Source: UBA1738 sp045658645
GTDB lineage: Bacteria; Bacillota; Clostridia; UBA1381
DNA length: 23,309 nt
Reading direction: 5' to 3'
NCBI GenBank assembly: GCA_045658645.1
Contig: JAZOVJ010000041.1
Coordinates: 1-23,309 of the forward strand
Shown: positions 5,035 to 13,632 of the stretch, piece by piece
Position numbering within the stretch: position 1 is the stretch's first letter
Layout of the letters: every line of letters starts with the position of its first letter
Made by a program: the position numbers and the translations under genes
Notes under the pieces: model-generated
The model's input: only the letters and a program-made list of their open reading frames with translations
What the model was told of the DNA's origin: nothing
Databases searched by the model: none

Positions 5035-6789
5035 TTATTCATCTTCTTCAAATTCGTTTTCTTCTAAAAATTCTTCGCTTTCATAGTCCGAAATCTCTGT
5101 TTGCGAGAAGTTATCGTCATCTGCGTTATATTCCAAAAACTCGGACTCATCAGTTATTTCCACAATTTCAGGGAAATTGTCGGTCAGTGCATCAACAGGG
5201 TCTAAAGAAGGATTTTCTACCGTCTTTTCGCCGCCGATTGCCCAGTAGTCAATAATATTATCTTCAATATCCTCAAAAAACGCAGTTTTAACTATAATCT
5301 GCTCTCCGCAGGAACGGCAAACAGCATCGGTTATCTGCTTAATATATGTTGTGGCAATTCGTTTCATCATCATTTCCTTTTTATCGAAAATAAGGATAAT
5401 TCCTTCGCCGTCAATGGTTATTCTGCGGCCCATAATAGCTGCGGCTAAATGCGGATGCTGGCGCACGATTGCCTGCACAGTTTTGTCCCATTTTCTTGCG
5501 GCAGAAACGATAGGTGTCTGCGATGTAAGTGTTGATACATCAACCGGAACAAAAATTCTGCCGGACGGTTTTGGCTTTTCCGGTTTCGGCTCTTCCTTTT
5601 TCTCGGCAGAGTCTTCCTTTGCAAGCTGCACGGTTATGCCGTTTTTGATTTTATCTTCACATTCTGAAAGCCTGTCGAGAATAGCCTCATATGAGGACTC
5701 AAGCTCGGGTTTTGCAAGCTTTATAAGGCACAGCTCGTATATAACTCTCGGCTCTTTTACCCACTTTGCCTCTGCTCTTTTAGACGAAAGGCTTGAAACG
5801 GCGCGGGACAGCTTGTCAAAGCTTGTTTTATCTGCCTGTGCCTTTAGTTTTATAAGCTCTTCCTCGTCACAATTTAAGATAGTGCCGGGATTTTCGGTAA
5901 CCTTGCACACCATAAGGTTTCTGTAGTGTTCGATTAAGTTATCAGTGAACACGTGAAGGTCCTTTCCATCAGAAGAAAGAGTATTTATTGTTTCCAAAAC
6001 ACCGGAAGCATCGCCTGAATTTATGGCGTCCACAATTTTGAAAAGAGGACCGCGCCCTGAAATTCCCAAAGCTTCGGTAACGGCGTCATAAGTGAGGTTT
6101 GTACCCACAGCGGACACGCAGCGCTCTAAAATAGAAAGTCCGTCACGCATAGAACCGTCAGCAAGCTGTGCTAAAAGGCGATACGCATCATCGGTAAGGT
6201 TAAGACCGTCACCCATAGCGATTTCGCGCATTCTTCTTATAATGTCGTCAGGCTTGATTCTCTTGAAATCAAATCGCTGGCAACGTGAAAGTATGGTCTG
6301 CGGAACCTTATGAGCCTCGGTTGTTGCAAGAATGAAAATCACGTGTTCCGGCGGTTCTTCAAGAGTTTTTAAAAGAGCATTGAATGCACCGCCTGAAAGC
6401 ATATGCACCTCGTCTATAATGTAAACACGGTATTTTGCCTCAGTTGCCACGTATTTTGCGTCTTCAATGATTTCACGAACATTGTCAACACCGTTGTTTG
6501 ATGCGGCGTCTATTTCAAAAACGTCCATAATGCTGCCGTCCTGTATTCCGCGACAGATGGCGCATTCGTTACAAGGCGAACCGTTTTTCGGAGACAGACA
6601 GTTTACAGCTTTTGAAAAAATCTTGGCACAGGTGGTTTTACCTGTTCCGCGGGTACCGCAGAAAAGGTATGCATGAGAGCATCTTCCGGAGTCGAGCTGG
6701 TTCTGCAGGGTTTTTGTTATATGTGTCTGACCGACAACATCTTCAAAAACCATAGGACGCCACTTGCGGTAAATAGCCTGATATGCCAT
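5035..6789 (-). CDS. dnaX: DNA polymerase III subunit gamma/tau
   Basis: A 584-aa clamp-loader ATPase subunit that opens the sliding clamp and, as tau, couples polymerases and helicase. Seen in order: N-terminal YRKWRPMVFEDVVGQ, Walker A GTRGTGKT (45-52), four zinc-binding cysteines C64, C73, C76 and C79, Walker B VYIIDEVH with D126/E127, and the SRC motif LSRC (167-170). Domain III follows to about 365, then a variable linker rich in Lys/Glu/Pro and a very acidic C-terminal tail (about 540-584). No canonical A-AAA-AAG slip site was found in frame, so a frameshifted gamma form is not predicted. AAGGAG is at the right distance from the start at 6789. The gene sits behind the SRP RNA with a terminator-like hairpin between and no obvious promoter of its own. 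Confidence 0.97.
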   Translation of the reverse strand: MAYQAIYRKWRPMVFEDVVGQTHITKTLQNQLDSGRCSHAYLFCGTRGTGKTTCAKIFSKAVNCLSPKNGSPCNECAICRGIQDGSIMDVFEIDAASNNGVDNVREIIEDAKYVATEAKYRVYIIDEVHMLSGGAFNALLKTLEEPPEHVIFILATTEAHKVPQTILSRCQRFDFKRIKPDDIIRRMREIAMGDGLNLTDDAYRLLAQLADGSMRDGLSILERCVSAVGTNLTYDAVTEALGISGRGPLFKIVDAINSGDASGVLETINTLSSDGKDLHVFTDNLIEHYRNLMVCKVTENPGTILNCDEEELIKLKAQADKTSFDKLSRAVSSLSSKRAEAKWVKEPRVIYELCLIKLAKPELESSYEAILDRLSECEDKIKNGITVQLAKEDSAEKKEEPKPEKPKPSGRIFVPVDVSTLTSQTPIVSAARKWDKTVQAIVRQHPHLAAAIMGRRITIDGEGIILIFDKKEMMMKRIATTYIKQITDAVCRSCGEQIIVKTAFFEDIEDNIIDYWAIGGEKTVENPSLDPVDALTDNFPEIVEITDESEFLEYNADDDNFSQTEISDYESEEFLEENEFEEDE

Positions 6790-6817
6790 AAAAGTTCATC
6801 TCCTTTTTCAGTATAGT

Positions 6818-6839
6818 AAAAAACCCCGACAAACTGGGG
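6818..6839 (-). terminator. Terminator-like hairpin between SRP RNA and dnaX
   Basis: On the minus strand CCCC and GGGG (complement of 6836-6839 and 6824-6827) close a loop and are followed by six T (6818-6823). The stem is short, so read-through into dnaX, whose Shine-Dalgarno site is only about 14 nt further on, is plausible. Confidence 0.6.
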
Positions 6840-6852
6840 ATTTTGAAAATTC

Positions 6853-6987
6853 AAAAAAGGCTCAAACCGAGTTGATCTGTATCGCACTCACCTCCGGCTT
6901 ATTGCTGCTTGGTTCCCCATCTGACAAGGTTCACCGGCGTAAAGTCGTACAGGACTCGGTTATCATCGCCCTCATGTTTAATATCAC
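6853..6987 (-). ncRNA. ffs: Signal recognition particle RNA (4.5S/scRNA)
   Basis: On the minus strand the Ffh-binding domain IV is clear: GTCAGATGGGGAACCAAGCA (complement of 6906-6925), with a GGAA tetraloop and the conserved GTCAG and AGCAGCA internal-loop strands, closed by CTT/AAG and CCGG/CCGG helices. Further out CTGTA/TACAG and AACCGAGT/ACTCGGTT (complement of 6954-6961 and 6865-6872) extend the rod. Gene order SRP RNA-dnaX-ybaB-recR matches Bacillus. The 5' end is set from the promoter, the 3' end from the first T-run after GAGCC; both are approximate. At about 135 nt it looks shorter than the Alu-containing Bacillus RNA. Confidence 0.92.
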
Positions 6988-6993
6988 CTTATT

Positions 6994-7022
6994 ATTATAC
7001 TATATATTATATAAAACTTCAA
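6994..7022 (-). promoter_or_regulatory. Promoter of the SRP RNA gene
   Basis: On the minus strand TTGAAG (complement of 7017-7022) and a perfect TATAAT (complement of 6994-6999) are 17 bp apart, giving a start near 6987. It is probably also the main promoter for dnaX-ybaB-recR by read-through. Confidence 0.85.
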
Positions 7023-7044
7023 GTTCTTTTTAAAAATATTGTAG

Positions 7045-7073
7045 TTGTTTTTTTTGAAGGATTGTGGTATAAT
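7045..7073 (+). promoter_or_regulatory. Promoter of ftsK
   Basis: TTGTTT (7045-7050) and TATAAT (7068-7073) are 17 bp apart with an extended -10 TG at 7065-7066. It is divergent from the SRP RNA promoter; the two share the A/T-rich segment 6994-7073. Confidence 0.82.
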
Positions 7074-7130
7074 TATAAAATGGTTACAAGTATGAAAAAA
7101 ATCAGTTAAAATATATATACGAGGTGGATT

Positions 7131-9629
7131 ATGGCGACAAAGCAGACACGAAAAACAACATCTGCAAAAAGACCGTCAAAGACGGTAGCTAAAAACAGAA
7201 AAACAGCAACTGCTGCCCCAAAAAAAGCAGAGCCGAAACAACAGAAGAAAAATGACTTTGCCTACGTGATGTCGGGTATCTGGATGATACTTGCGGGTGT
7301 GCTTTTGGGAATATTTACATACGGAAGTGCGCAGGGAGTTGTGGCAGGATTTATAAATGATGCAATGTTCGGGCTTTTCTCGCTGACTGCGTATTTTGTG
7401 CCGATTGTGGTGCTTGCACTTGGCGTATACGTATTCCGTGTTAAAAGAACAAACAATCTTATGATAAAGCTTGGGCTTTCCATACTTGCAGTAGTATTGG
7501 TTGGCGCTTTGGTTATGCTGTTCTGGCAGGACAAAATGCCGGAAATATCAGCACTTTGGGGATATGGGATTGAAAATATCGGCGGCGGAATCCTTGGCGG
7601 AACGGTTGCAATTCTTTTAAAGAACCTGTTTGGTAAGGCAGCGTCTGTTGTAATAATACTTGCTGTTTTGGCAGTTGATTTATGCTTTGTTTTCAGAGTA
7701 TCCTTTGCAGAAATCTTTGAAACCATTTCTAAGGAAAGAGAAGAATACGAAGATGACGAGCCGACTGACCGTGCGACAGGAAAGATTATAGAGGCAAAGC
7801 GAAAGAGCGAGGAAATCGCAGAAGCAGCGAAGGTAGACCCTGATATGTTCGGGTTATCTCCTGAACCTGAAAAGAAATCTAAAAAGAAGGAAAAAACGGA
7901 GGAAGCGGTATTTAACCCTGAAGAATTTTTAGAGGGTGTTGCAGCACAGCTCCCGAAAACCGAGGGCGTAAAAGAACTTTTGGAGGAAGAAAAGAAAAAG
8001 GCGAGCGAAAGGGCGAAGCAGAAAAAGGTAACCGCGGCAACGGAAGAGGAAAAGGAAGAGGTTGCCGGAGAAATCACAAAGTCTATCGAATCGCAGTTTA
8101 AAGAATACAAAATGCCACCTATTGACCTTTTGAAAAAGGTGGATGCTGTGTCTTCCGATAAACGCCGTGAAATGTATGAAACAGCAAACAAGCTTATGAC
8201 AGTCTTAAAAGACTTCGGCGTTGATGCAAAGCTTTTGCAGGTAACCCAAGGCCCTACTGTTACAAGATACGAAATTCAGCCGTCAACAGGTATTAAGCTT
8301 GCAAAAATAACAGGACTTTCAGAGGATATTGCATTAAACCTTGCAGTGCCGACAGTTCTGGTTGCAGCGGTTCCGGGAAAGGCTGCAGTTGGTATCGAAG
8401 TGCCGAACAACACAATCGGTACAGTATCAGCAAGAGAACTTATGGAAAGTGAAACCTTCCAAAATGCCAAGTCAAAGCTTTCTGTTGCACTTGGTAAAGA
8501 CATCGGCGGCAACGTGGTAATCGGTGACATTTCAAAGTTCCCGCACGTTCTTATTGCCGGCTCAACCGGTTCAGGTAAATCGGTTTGTATCAACACAATT
8601 ATCACAAGTATTTTATATAAAGCACGTCCTGACGAGGTTAAGCTTATAATGGTTGACCCGAAGGTTGTGGAGCTTGGTATGTATAACGGTATCCCGCATC
8701 TTCTGATACCGGTTGTTACCGACCCGAAGAAAGCGGCAGGCGCACTTAACTGGGCAGTTGGCGAAATGATGCGCCGATATGCACTTTTTGCAGATACCCA
8801 GACAAGAAACCTAAAAGGCTATAACGAACAGGCTGAAAAGACCGGAGCAGAAAAGCTTCCGCAGATTGTTATTGTTATAGACGAGCTTGCGGACCTTATG
8901 ATGGTTGCAGCAAAGGAAGTTGAAGACTATATCTGTCGTTTGGCACAGCTTGCACGTGCTGCGGGTATTCACTTGATTATTGCAACACAAAGACCGTCAG
9001 TTGACGTAATCACAGGTCTTATCAAGGCAAACGTGCCAAGCCGTATCGCTTTTGCGGTATCATCAGGCGTGGACTCAAGAACAATCCTTGATAAAGTCGG
9101 TGCAGAAAAGCTTTTGGGTAAGGGCGATATGCTTTATCACCCGACAGGGCTTCCGAATGCTATGCGTGTTCAGGGTGCTTTTGTATCTGACGAGGAAATC
9201 GAAAGCCTTATCGCATTTATCAAGGAAAATTGTGAAGAAACAAGTTATGCCAAGGACCTTGCCGACCATATCGAAAGAATGGCAACAGGCGATAACGGCG
9301 TAACTGACGAAAATGACGGCGATGATGCGGACGAGCTTTTACCTCAGGCGATTGAACTTGCGGCAGAGCGTGGCGAGATTTCAACATCGATTATCCAGAC
9401 AAAGATGAAGGTCGGCTATGCAAGAGCAAGACGAATTGTTGACCAGATGGAAACACGCGGTCTTATCGGCGGAGCTAACGGCTCAAAGCCGAGGGAGGTT
9501 TACTTAAACAGAATTCGTGCTTTATACGAGGGAAATGACGTATATGACGAAGAGTATTATGAGGATATAGACGAAGAATTTGAAGAATCAGAAGAGGTCG
9601 AAGACACAGAAGAGTATGATGAAGAATGA
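7131..9629 (+). CDS. ftsK: DNA translocase FtsK/SpoIIIE
   Basis: An 832-aa membrane-anchored motor that pumps chromosomal DNA through the division or sporulation septum. A Lys-rich cytoplasmic start (1-42) leads into four to five hydrophobic segments (about 45-65, 78-102, 110-132, 150-165, 171-190). A charged linker with Lys/Glu runs follows (195-330), then the motor with Walker A GSTGSGKS (477-484) and Walker B IVIVIDELADL (D584/E585). The winged-helix gamma domain (about 735-800, ISTSIIQTKMKVGYARARRI) reads the DNA polarity sequence. An acidic tail ends the protein. GAGGTGG provides the ribosome site. It cannot be decided from sequence alone whether it serves as FtsK, SpoIIIE or both. Its last codons overlap ygiQ. 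Confidence 0.97.
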   Translation: MATKQTRKTTSAKRPSKTVAKNRKTATAAPKKAEPKQQKKNDFAYVMSGIWMILAGVLLGIFTYGSAQGVVAGFINDAMFGLFSLTAYFVPIVVLALGVYVFRVKRTNNLMIKLGLSILAVVLVGALVMLFWQDKMPEISALWGYGIENIGGGILGGTVAILLKNLFGKAASVVIILAVLAVDLCFVFRVSFAEIFETISKEREEYEDDEPTDRATGKIIEAKRKSEEIAEAAKVDPDMFGLSPEPEKKSKKKEKTEEAVFNPEEFLEGVAAQLPKTEGVKELLEEEKKKASERAKQKKVTAATEEEKEEVAGEITKSIESQFKEYKMPPIDLLKKVDAVSSDKRREMYETANKLMTVLKDFGVDAKLLQVTQGPTVTRYEIQPSTGIKLAKITGLSEDIALNLAVPTVLVAAVPGKAAVGIEVPNNTIGTVSARELMESETFQNAKSKLSVALGKDIGGNVVIGDISKFPHVLIAGSTGSGKSVCINTIITSILYKARPDEVKLIMVDPKVVELGMYNGIPHLLIPVVTDPKKAAGALNWAVGEMMRRYALFADTQTRNLKGYNEQAEKTGAEKLPQIVIVIDELADLMMVAAKEVEDYICRLAQLARAAGIHLIIATQRPSVDVITGLIKANVPSRIAFAVSSGVDSRTILDKVGAEKLLGKGDMLYHPTGLPNAMRVQGAFVSDEEIESLIAFIKENCEETSYAKDLADHIERMATGDNGVTDENDGDDADELLPQAIELAAERGEISTSIIQTKMKVGYARARRIVDQMETRGLIGGANGSKPREVYLNRIRALYEGNDVYDEEYYEDIDEEFEESEEVEDTEEYDEE

Positions 9630-11493
9630 TTTTTTGCCGGTAAACCGTGGTGATATGGAACGCCGCGGCTGGGACCAGCTTGATTTTCTTTATATTTCCG
9701 GCGATGCCTATGTTGACCACCCCAGCTTTGGTCACGCTATAATTATGCGTGTTTTAGAAAATGCGGGGTATAAGGTGGGCATTATTGCCCAACCCAACTG
9801 GCAGGGTACAAAGGACTTTAAAAGGCTTGGAAGACCAAGACTTGGCGTTTTGGTGAGTGCCGGAAACATTGACTCTATGGTTAACCACTATACTGCGGCA
9901 AAAAAACGCAGGAGTGAGGACTTGTATTCGCCGGGAGGAAAAGCAGGGATGCGTCCGGACAGAGCCACCATTGTGTACTGTAACCGCATCCGTGAAGTTT
10001 TCGGTGATATCCCTATCCTGATTGGCGGAGTTGAGGCGAGCCTGAGAAGATTTGCCCATTATGATTACTGGGATGATAAGGTAAGGCGTTCTATTCTTCT
10101 GGACAGCCGTGCAGACGTTCTGATGTATGGTATGGGTGAGCGACAGATTGTGGAGCTTGCGGACTGTCTTAACAGCGGAATGGATGTAAAGGACATCACA
10201 TATATTAAGGGTACTTGCTATCTGAGTGATACCGATGATGTTTTTGACAGTATAAAAATTCCGTCTTTTGAAGAATGTGTTGAAAGTAAAAAAGCCTATG
10301 CCGAGGCAACAAGGCTTCAGTATTTGGAACAAAACCCGTATAAAGGAAAAACGGTGATACAAAAGCACGGGGATAAGTATTTAGTACAAAACCCGCCCCA
10401 AGAGCCTCTTTCGCGCGAGGAGCTTGACAGAACCTATGACCTTTTCTATATGAAGAACTATCACCCTATGTATGAAAAGCACGGCGGTGTTCCTGCCATA
10501 ACCGAGGTAAAGTTCTCTATTGCAAGTTCACGCGGATGCTTCGGCAGTTGTAATTTCTGTGCCCTTGCATTTCATCAGGGCAGAATTGTTACTTCAAGGA
10601 GTCAGGAGTCTATCATAAAAGAGGCAGAGGAAATGACTAAGATGCCTGACTTTAAGGGATATATCCACGATGTCGGCGGACCAACGGCAAACTTCAGGTT
10701 TCCTGCCTGTAAAAAGCAGTTAACACAAGGCGCTTGTAAGGAAAGACAGTGCTTGTACCCAACGCCTTGCAAGAATATGGAAATAAGCCATTCAGAATAC
10801 GGCGAGCTTTTGGAAAAACTGCGTAATATAAAGGGAATCAAAAAGGTATTTATCCGCTCGGGAATACGCTTTGACTACCTGATAAACGACAAGAACGACA
10901 AGTTCTTTTACGATTTGGTAAAGCACCACGTAAGCGGTCAGCTGAAAGTGGCACCGGAGCATATTTCGGATAACGTGTTAAAATATATGGGAAAGCCGTC
11001 TAATGACGTTTACAGGCGATTTTCTGAAAAGTATAAAAAAATAAATGAGCAACTTGGTAAAAAGCAGTATCTTGTGCCATATCTGATGTCATCACATCCG
11101 GGAAGCACACTGATGGATGCAATACGATTGGCAGTATATTTGCGAGAAAACGGCATAAATCCGCAACAGGTGCAGGACTTTTACCCAACACCGGGAACAA
11201 TTTCAACCTGTATGTTTTATACGGGTATTGACCCGATGACGGGAAAAAGCGTCTATGTGCCAAAGGATGCGAAGGAAAAGGCGATGCAAAGGGCATTGTT
11301 GCAGTTTGCAAAACCCGAAAACCGCAGACTTATTGAAGAGGCGCTTCGCATAGCAGACAGATGCGACCTTATCGGTTACGGACCGAGATGCCTGATAAGA
11401 CCATGGAGGGAGAAAAAAGATGTCAGCAAAGATTTTAAGCGGAAAAGAAGTATCAGCAAGAATAAAAGCGGAGCTAAAAGAAGAGGCAGATAA
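9619..11493 (+). CDS. ygiQ: YgiQ family radical SAM protein (UPF0313)
   Basis: A 624-aa radical SAM enzyme of the YgiQ/UPF0313 family, whose reaction is unknown. The N-terminal part (DMERRGWDQLDFLYISGDAY, VDHPSFGHAII) resembles a cobalamin-binding-like fold. The [4Fe-4S] motif C307-x3-C311-x2-C314 lies in SSRGCFGSCNFCALAFHQGR, and a further Cys-rich patch (CKKQLTQGACKERQCLYPTPC) follows near residues 370-390, typical of the family. The start at 9619 matches the family's usual MKNDFLP-like N-terminus; ATG at 9616 is equally possible, and both overlap the ftsK end, suggesting translational coupling. The C-terminus is a basic Lys/Arg tail encoded in another frame of the folD start region, a 74-nt overlap. 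Confidence 0.95.
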   Translation: MKNDFLPVNRGDMERRGWDQLDFLYISGDAYVDHPSFGHAIIMRVLENAGYKVGIIAQPNWQGTKDFKRLGRPRLGVLVSAGNIDSMVNHYTAAKKRRSEDLYSPGGKAGMRPDRATIVYCNRIREVFGDIPILIGGVEASLRRFAHYDYWDDKVRRSILLDSRADVLMYGMGERQIVELADCLNSGMDVKDITYIKGTCYLSDTDDVFDSIKIPSFEECVESKKAYAEATRLQYLEQNPYKGKTVIQKHGDKYLVQNPPQEPLSREELDRTYDLFYMKNYHPMYEKHGGVPAITEVKFSIASSRGCFGSCNFCALAFHQGRIVTSRSQESIIKEAEEMTKMPDFKGYIHDVGGPTANFRFPACKKQLTQGACKERQCLYPTPCKNMEISHSEYGELLEKLRNIKGIKKVFIRSGIRFDYLINDKNDKFFYDLVKHHVSGQLKVAPEHISDNVLKYMGKPSNDVYRRFSEKYKKINEQLGKKQYLVPYLMSSHPGSTLMDAIRLAVYLRENGINPQQVQDFYPTPGTISTCMFYTGIDPMTGKSVYVPKDAKEKAMQRALLQFAKPENRRLIEEALRIADRCDLIGYGPRCLIRPWREKKDVSKDFKRKRSISKNKSGAKRRGR

Positions 11494-12274
11494 GCTTAAG
11501 GCTCAGGGAATTATGCCGGGCTTGGCAGTTGTTATCGTTGGTGATGACCCGGCAAGCCGTGTTTATGTAAATAACAAGAAAAAGGCTTGCGAGGAGCTTG
11601 GGATTTTGTCGGAGGAATATGCACTTTCGGCAGATACATCGGAAGAAGAGCTTCTGGCACTTATCGACAGACTGAATGCGGACAGTAAGATTTCGGGGAT
11701 TTTGGTTCAGCTGCCGCTGCCAAAGGGACTTGATGAGGAAAAGGTTATAAACCGAATCAACCCGAAAAAAGACGTTGACGCTTTTCATCCTGTAAACGTA
11801 GGCAAAATTATGATAGGAAACTACGACTTTGTGCCTTGCACACCGGCAGGGGTTATGGAGCTTATTGCCGAGAGCGGAATTGACATTTCGGGTAAAGAGT
11901 GCGTTATTGTAGGAAGAAGTAATATCGTAGGAAAGCCTATGAGTATGCTTCTGTTGCACCAGAACGGAACAGTTACTGTTTGCCACTCAAGAACACGCGA
12001 CTTAAAAGAGGTTACGAAGCGTGCTGACATTTTGGTTGTTGCCGTTGGCAGACCGGAATTTATAACGGGCGATATGATAAAAGAGGGTGCGGTTGTAATT
12101 GACGTTGGTATCAACAGACTTGAAAATAAAAAGCTTGTAGGTGACGTGGAGTTTGAGTCTGCGGAAAAGGTGGCTTCAGCAATTACTCCTGTCCCGGGCG
12201 GAGTCGGACCAATGACCATCGCAATGCTTATGAAAAATACTCTAAAAGCAGCTATTGTGAATAGGGGGAACTGA
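11420..12274 (+). CDS. folD: Bifunctional methylenetetrahydrofolate dehydrogenase/methenyltetrahydrofolate cyclohydrolase
   Basis: A 284-aa cytoplasmic one-carbon enzyme interconverting 5,10-methylene-, methenyl- and 10-formyl-THF with NADP(H). All signatures are present: YVNNKKKACEELGI with the catalytic Tyr/Lys (about 50-63), ILVQLPLPKG, DVDAFHPVNVGK, PCTPAGVMELI, the nucleotide-binding VGRSNIVGKPMSMLLL, and C-terminal PVPGGVGPMTIAML. GGAGGG eight bases before 11420 fixes the start, even though this places the first 74 nt inside ygiQ. Its stop is one base before the next gene's ATG (TGATATG), so the two are likely co-translated. Confidence 0.98.
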   Translation: MSAKILSGKEVSARIKAELKEEADKLKAQGIMPGLAVVIVGDDPASRVYVNNKKKACEELGILSEEYALSADTSEEELLALIDRLNADSKISGILVQLPLPKGLDEEKVINRINPKKDVDAFHPVNVGKIMIGNYDFVPCTPAGVMELIAESGIDISGKECVIVGRSNIVGKPMSMLLLHQNGTVTVCHSRTRDLKEVTKRADILVVAVGRPEFITGDMIKEGAVVIDVGINRLENKKLVGDVEFESAEKVASAITPVPGGVGPMTIAMLMKNTLKAAIVNRGN

Positions 12275-12275
12275 T

Positions 12276-13556
12276 ATGAAAGCAACAGAACTTAAGGAAA
12301 AACTGAAATTTATTGATATTGAGTACATTTACGCTTGCAAGGAAGCAGACAGAGGTCGCTACATTGAAAGATTTGAAAATGTAATTGACGGATTTTGCGA
12401 AACTTTTGGTGAAGACGAAGATTTAAGACTTTTTTCTGCACCGGGAAGAACTGAAATCGGAGGAAACCATACCGACCATCAGCACGGTGCTGTGCTTGCG
12501 GGAGGGCTTAACCTTGACGTTGTCGGAGCGGCACGTATAAACGGAACAAATGAAATAAGAATAAAGTCAGAAGGGTACCCGATGTCTATCGTGAACCTTT
12601 CAGAGCTTGAGCCAAACCCTCAGGAATTCGGACGCTCCGAAGCGCTAATCCGTGGAGTTGTTGCAAAATTTGCCCAGATGGGATATGAAATAAAGGGCTT
12701 TGATGCTTATGCGACTTCAAATGTTTTAAAGGGTTCGGGAATGAGCTCTTCTGCAGCCTATGAGGTGTTTTTAGGAAACATTGCAAACTCCCTTTTTGCC
12801 GATGGCGAAGTAAACGCTGTTGAAATTGCAAAAATTGGTCAGTTTGCGGAGAATGTGTATTTTGGTAAGCCTTGCGGGCTTTTGGACCAGATGGCATCAT
12901 CCGTGAGCGGTATGGTGGCTATGGATTTTGCGGATACGGAAAAGCCGGTTGTTGAAAAAATTGACTTTGATTTTGCAAAAACCAACCATGCGCTTTGCAT
13001 TATTGACACAGGCGCAGACCATGCAGATTTAACCGATGAATATGCAGCAGTGACGCGTGAAATGAAAAAGGTAGCAAATTTCTTTGGGAAAGATGTTCTG
13101 AATGAGGTTACAAAAACCGAATTTATGTCAAAAATAAAGGATATAAGAGCAGCAATAAACGATGACCGTGCAGTACTTCGTGCTTTCCACTATTTCAACG
13201 AAACCGAAAGAGCAAAGGAAGAGGCGAAGGCGCTAAAGGACGGCGATTTTGACAGGTTCTTAAAGATTGTTAAAAAGTCGGGGCTTTCTTCTTATACATA
13301 CTTACAGAACGTGTTTGCAGTATGTGCGCCAAGCAATCAGGCAGTAAGCCTTTCGCTTGCACTCTGTGACGATATACTGGGTGAGCGTGGAGCATACCGT
13401 GTTCACGGCGGCGGGTTTGCCGGAACAATTCAGGCATTTGTGCCGTTTGATTTATTGGATGAATTCAAGGAAAAGGTTGAGGCTGTTTTAGGAGAAGGTA
13501 TGTGCCATATTCTTTCCATTCGTCCTGTTGGCGGATGCGAAATTAAGCTTAAGTAA
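12276..13556 (+). CDS. Galactokinase-family GHMP kinase
   Basis: A 426-aa GHMP-superfamily small-molecule kinase. Galactokinase-type signatures: APGRTEIGGNHTDHQHG (55-71), the ATP loop GSGMSSSAA (153-161), catalytic-base region PCGLLDQMAS with D204, and C-terminal HGGGFAGTIQAF. The usual galactokinase GRxNLIGEHTDY is changed: the sugar-contacting Glu is Asn (N64) and the Tyr is His, while R58, H65 and D67 are kept. This GRTEIGGNHTDHQ version is, from memory, common in clostridial proteins annotated as galactokinase. No galT, galE or transporter lies nearby; the gene sits between folD and pyrH. Galactose is the first guess, but another sugar is possible. Confidence 0.85.
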   Translation: MKATELKEKLKFIDIEYIYACKEADRGRYIERFENVIDGFCETFGEDEDLRLFSAPGRTEIGGNHTDHQHGAVLAGGLNLDVVGAARINGTNEIRIKSEGYPMSIVNLSELEPNPQEFGRSEALIRGVVAKFAQMGYEIKGFDAYATSNVLKGSGMSSSAAYEVFLGNIANSLFADGEVNAVEIAKIGQFAENVYFGKPCGLLDQMASSVSGMVAMDFADTEKPVVEKIDFDFAKTNHALCIIDTGADHADLTDEYAAVTREMKKVANFFGKDVLNEVTKTEFMSKIKDIRAAINDDRAVLRAFHYFNETERAKEEAKALKDGDFDRFLKIVKKSGLSSYTYLQNVFAVCAPSNQAVSLSLALCDDILGERGAYRVHGGGFAGTIQAFVPFDLLDEFKEKVEAVLGEGMCHILSIRPVGGCEIKLK

Positions 13557-13565
13557 TAAAAACTA

Positions 13566-13594
13566 TTGCAAGAAAACCAAATAAGTGGTATAAT
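13566..13594 (+). promoter_or_regulatory. Promoter of the pyrH operon
   Basis: TTGCAA (13566-13571) and TATAAT (13589-13594) are 17 bp apart with an extended -10 TG at 13586-13587. It lies in the gap after the kinase gene and would drive pyrH-frr and, past the terminator at 14934, the envelope-lipid genes. Confidence 0.88.
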
Positions 13595-13632
13595 AAGGAA
13601 AGTATAACGACAAATAATACGGAGGGTCAAAA

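Noticed and set aside
5590..5640. dnaX frameshift site (AAA AAG in the Lys/Glu linker)
   Set aside because: The base before AAA AAG is G, not A, so the canonical slip heptamer is missing and no supporting hairpin was evident.
5351..5926. Open frame of 191 codons on the plus strand
   Set aside because: Antisense to dnaX, whose motifs are unambiguous; no start signal or known domain.
6810..6838. Separate promoter for dnaX (TATACT at the complement of 6810-6815)
   Set aside because: No -35 at a workable distance, and the predicted start would fall on the dnaX ribosome site.
6909..7109. Plus-strand frame of 66 codons
   Set aside because: Runs through the SRP RNA gene and both divergent promoters; RNA conservation explains the sequence.
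7262..8191. Long open frame (309 codons) on the minus strand
   Set aside because: Antisense to the membrane and linker part of ftsK; Ser/Pro/Thr-rich composition typical of a mirror frame, with no ribosome site or recognisable domain.
9754..10368. Minus-strand frame of 204 codons
   Set aside because: Antisense to the well-conserved N-terminal half of ygiQ; no ribosome site or domain.
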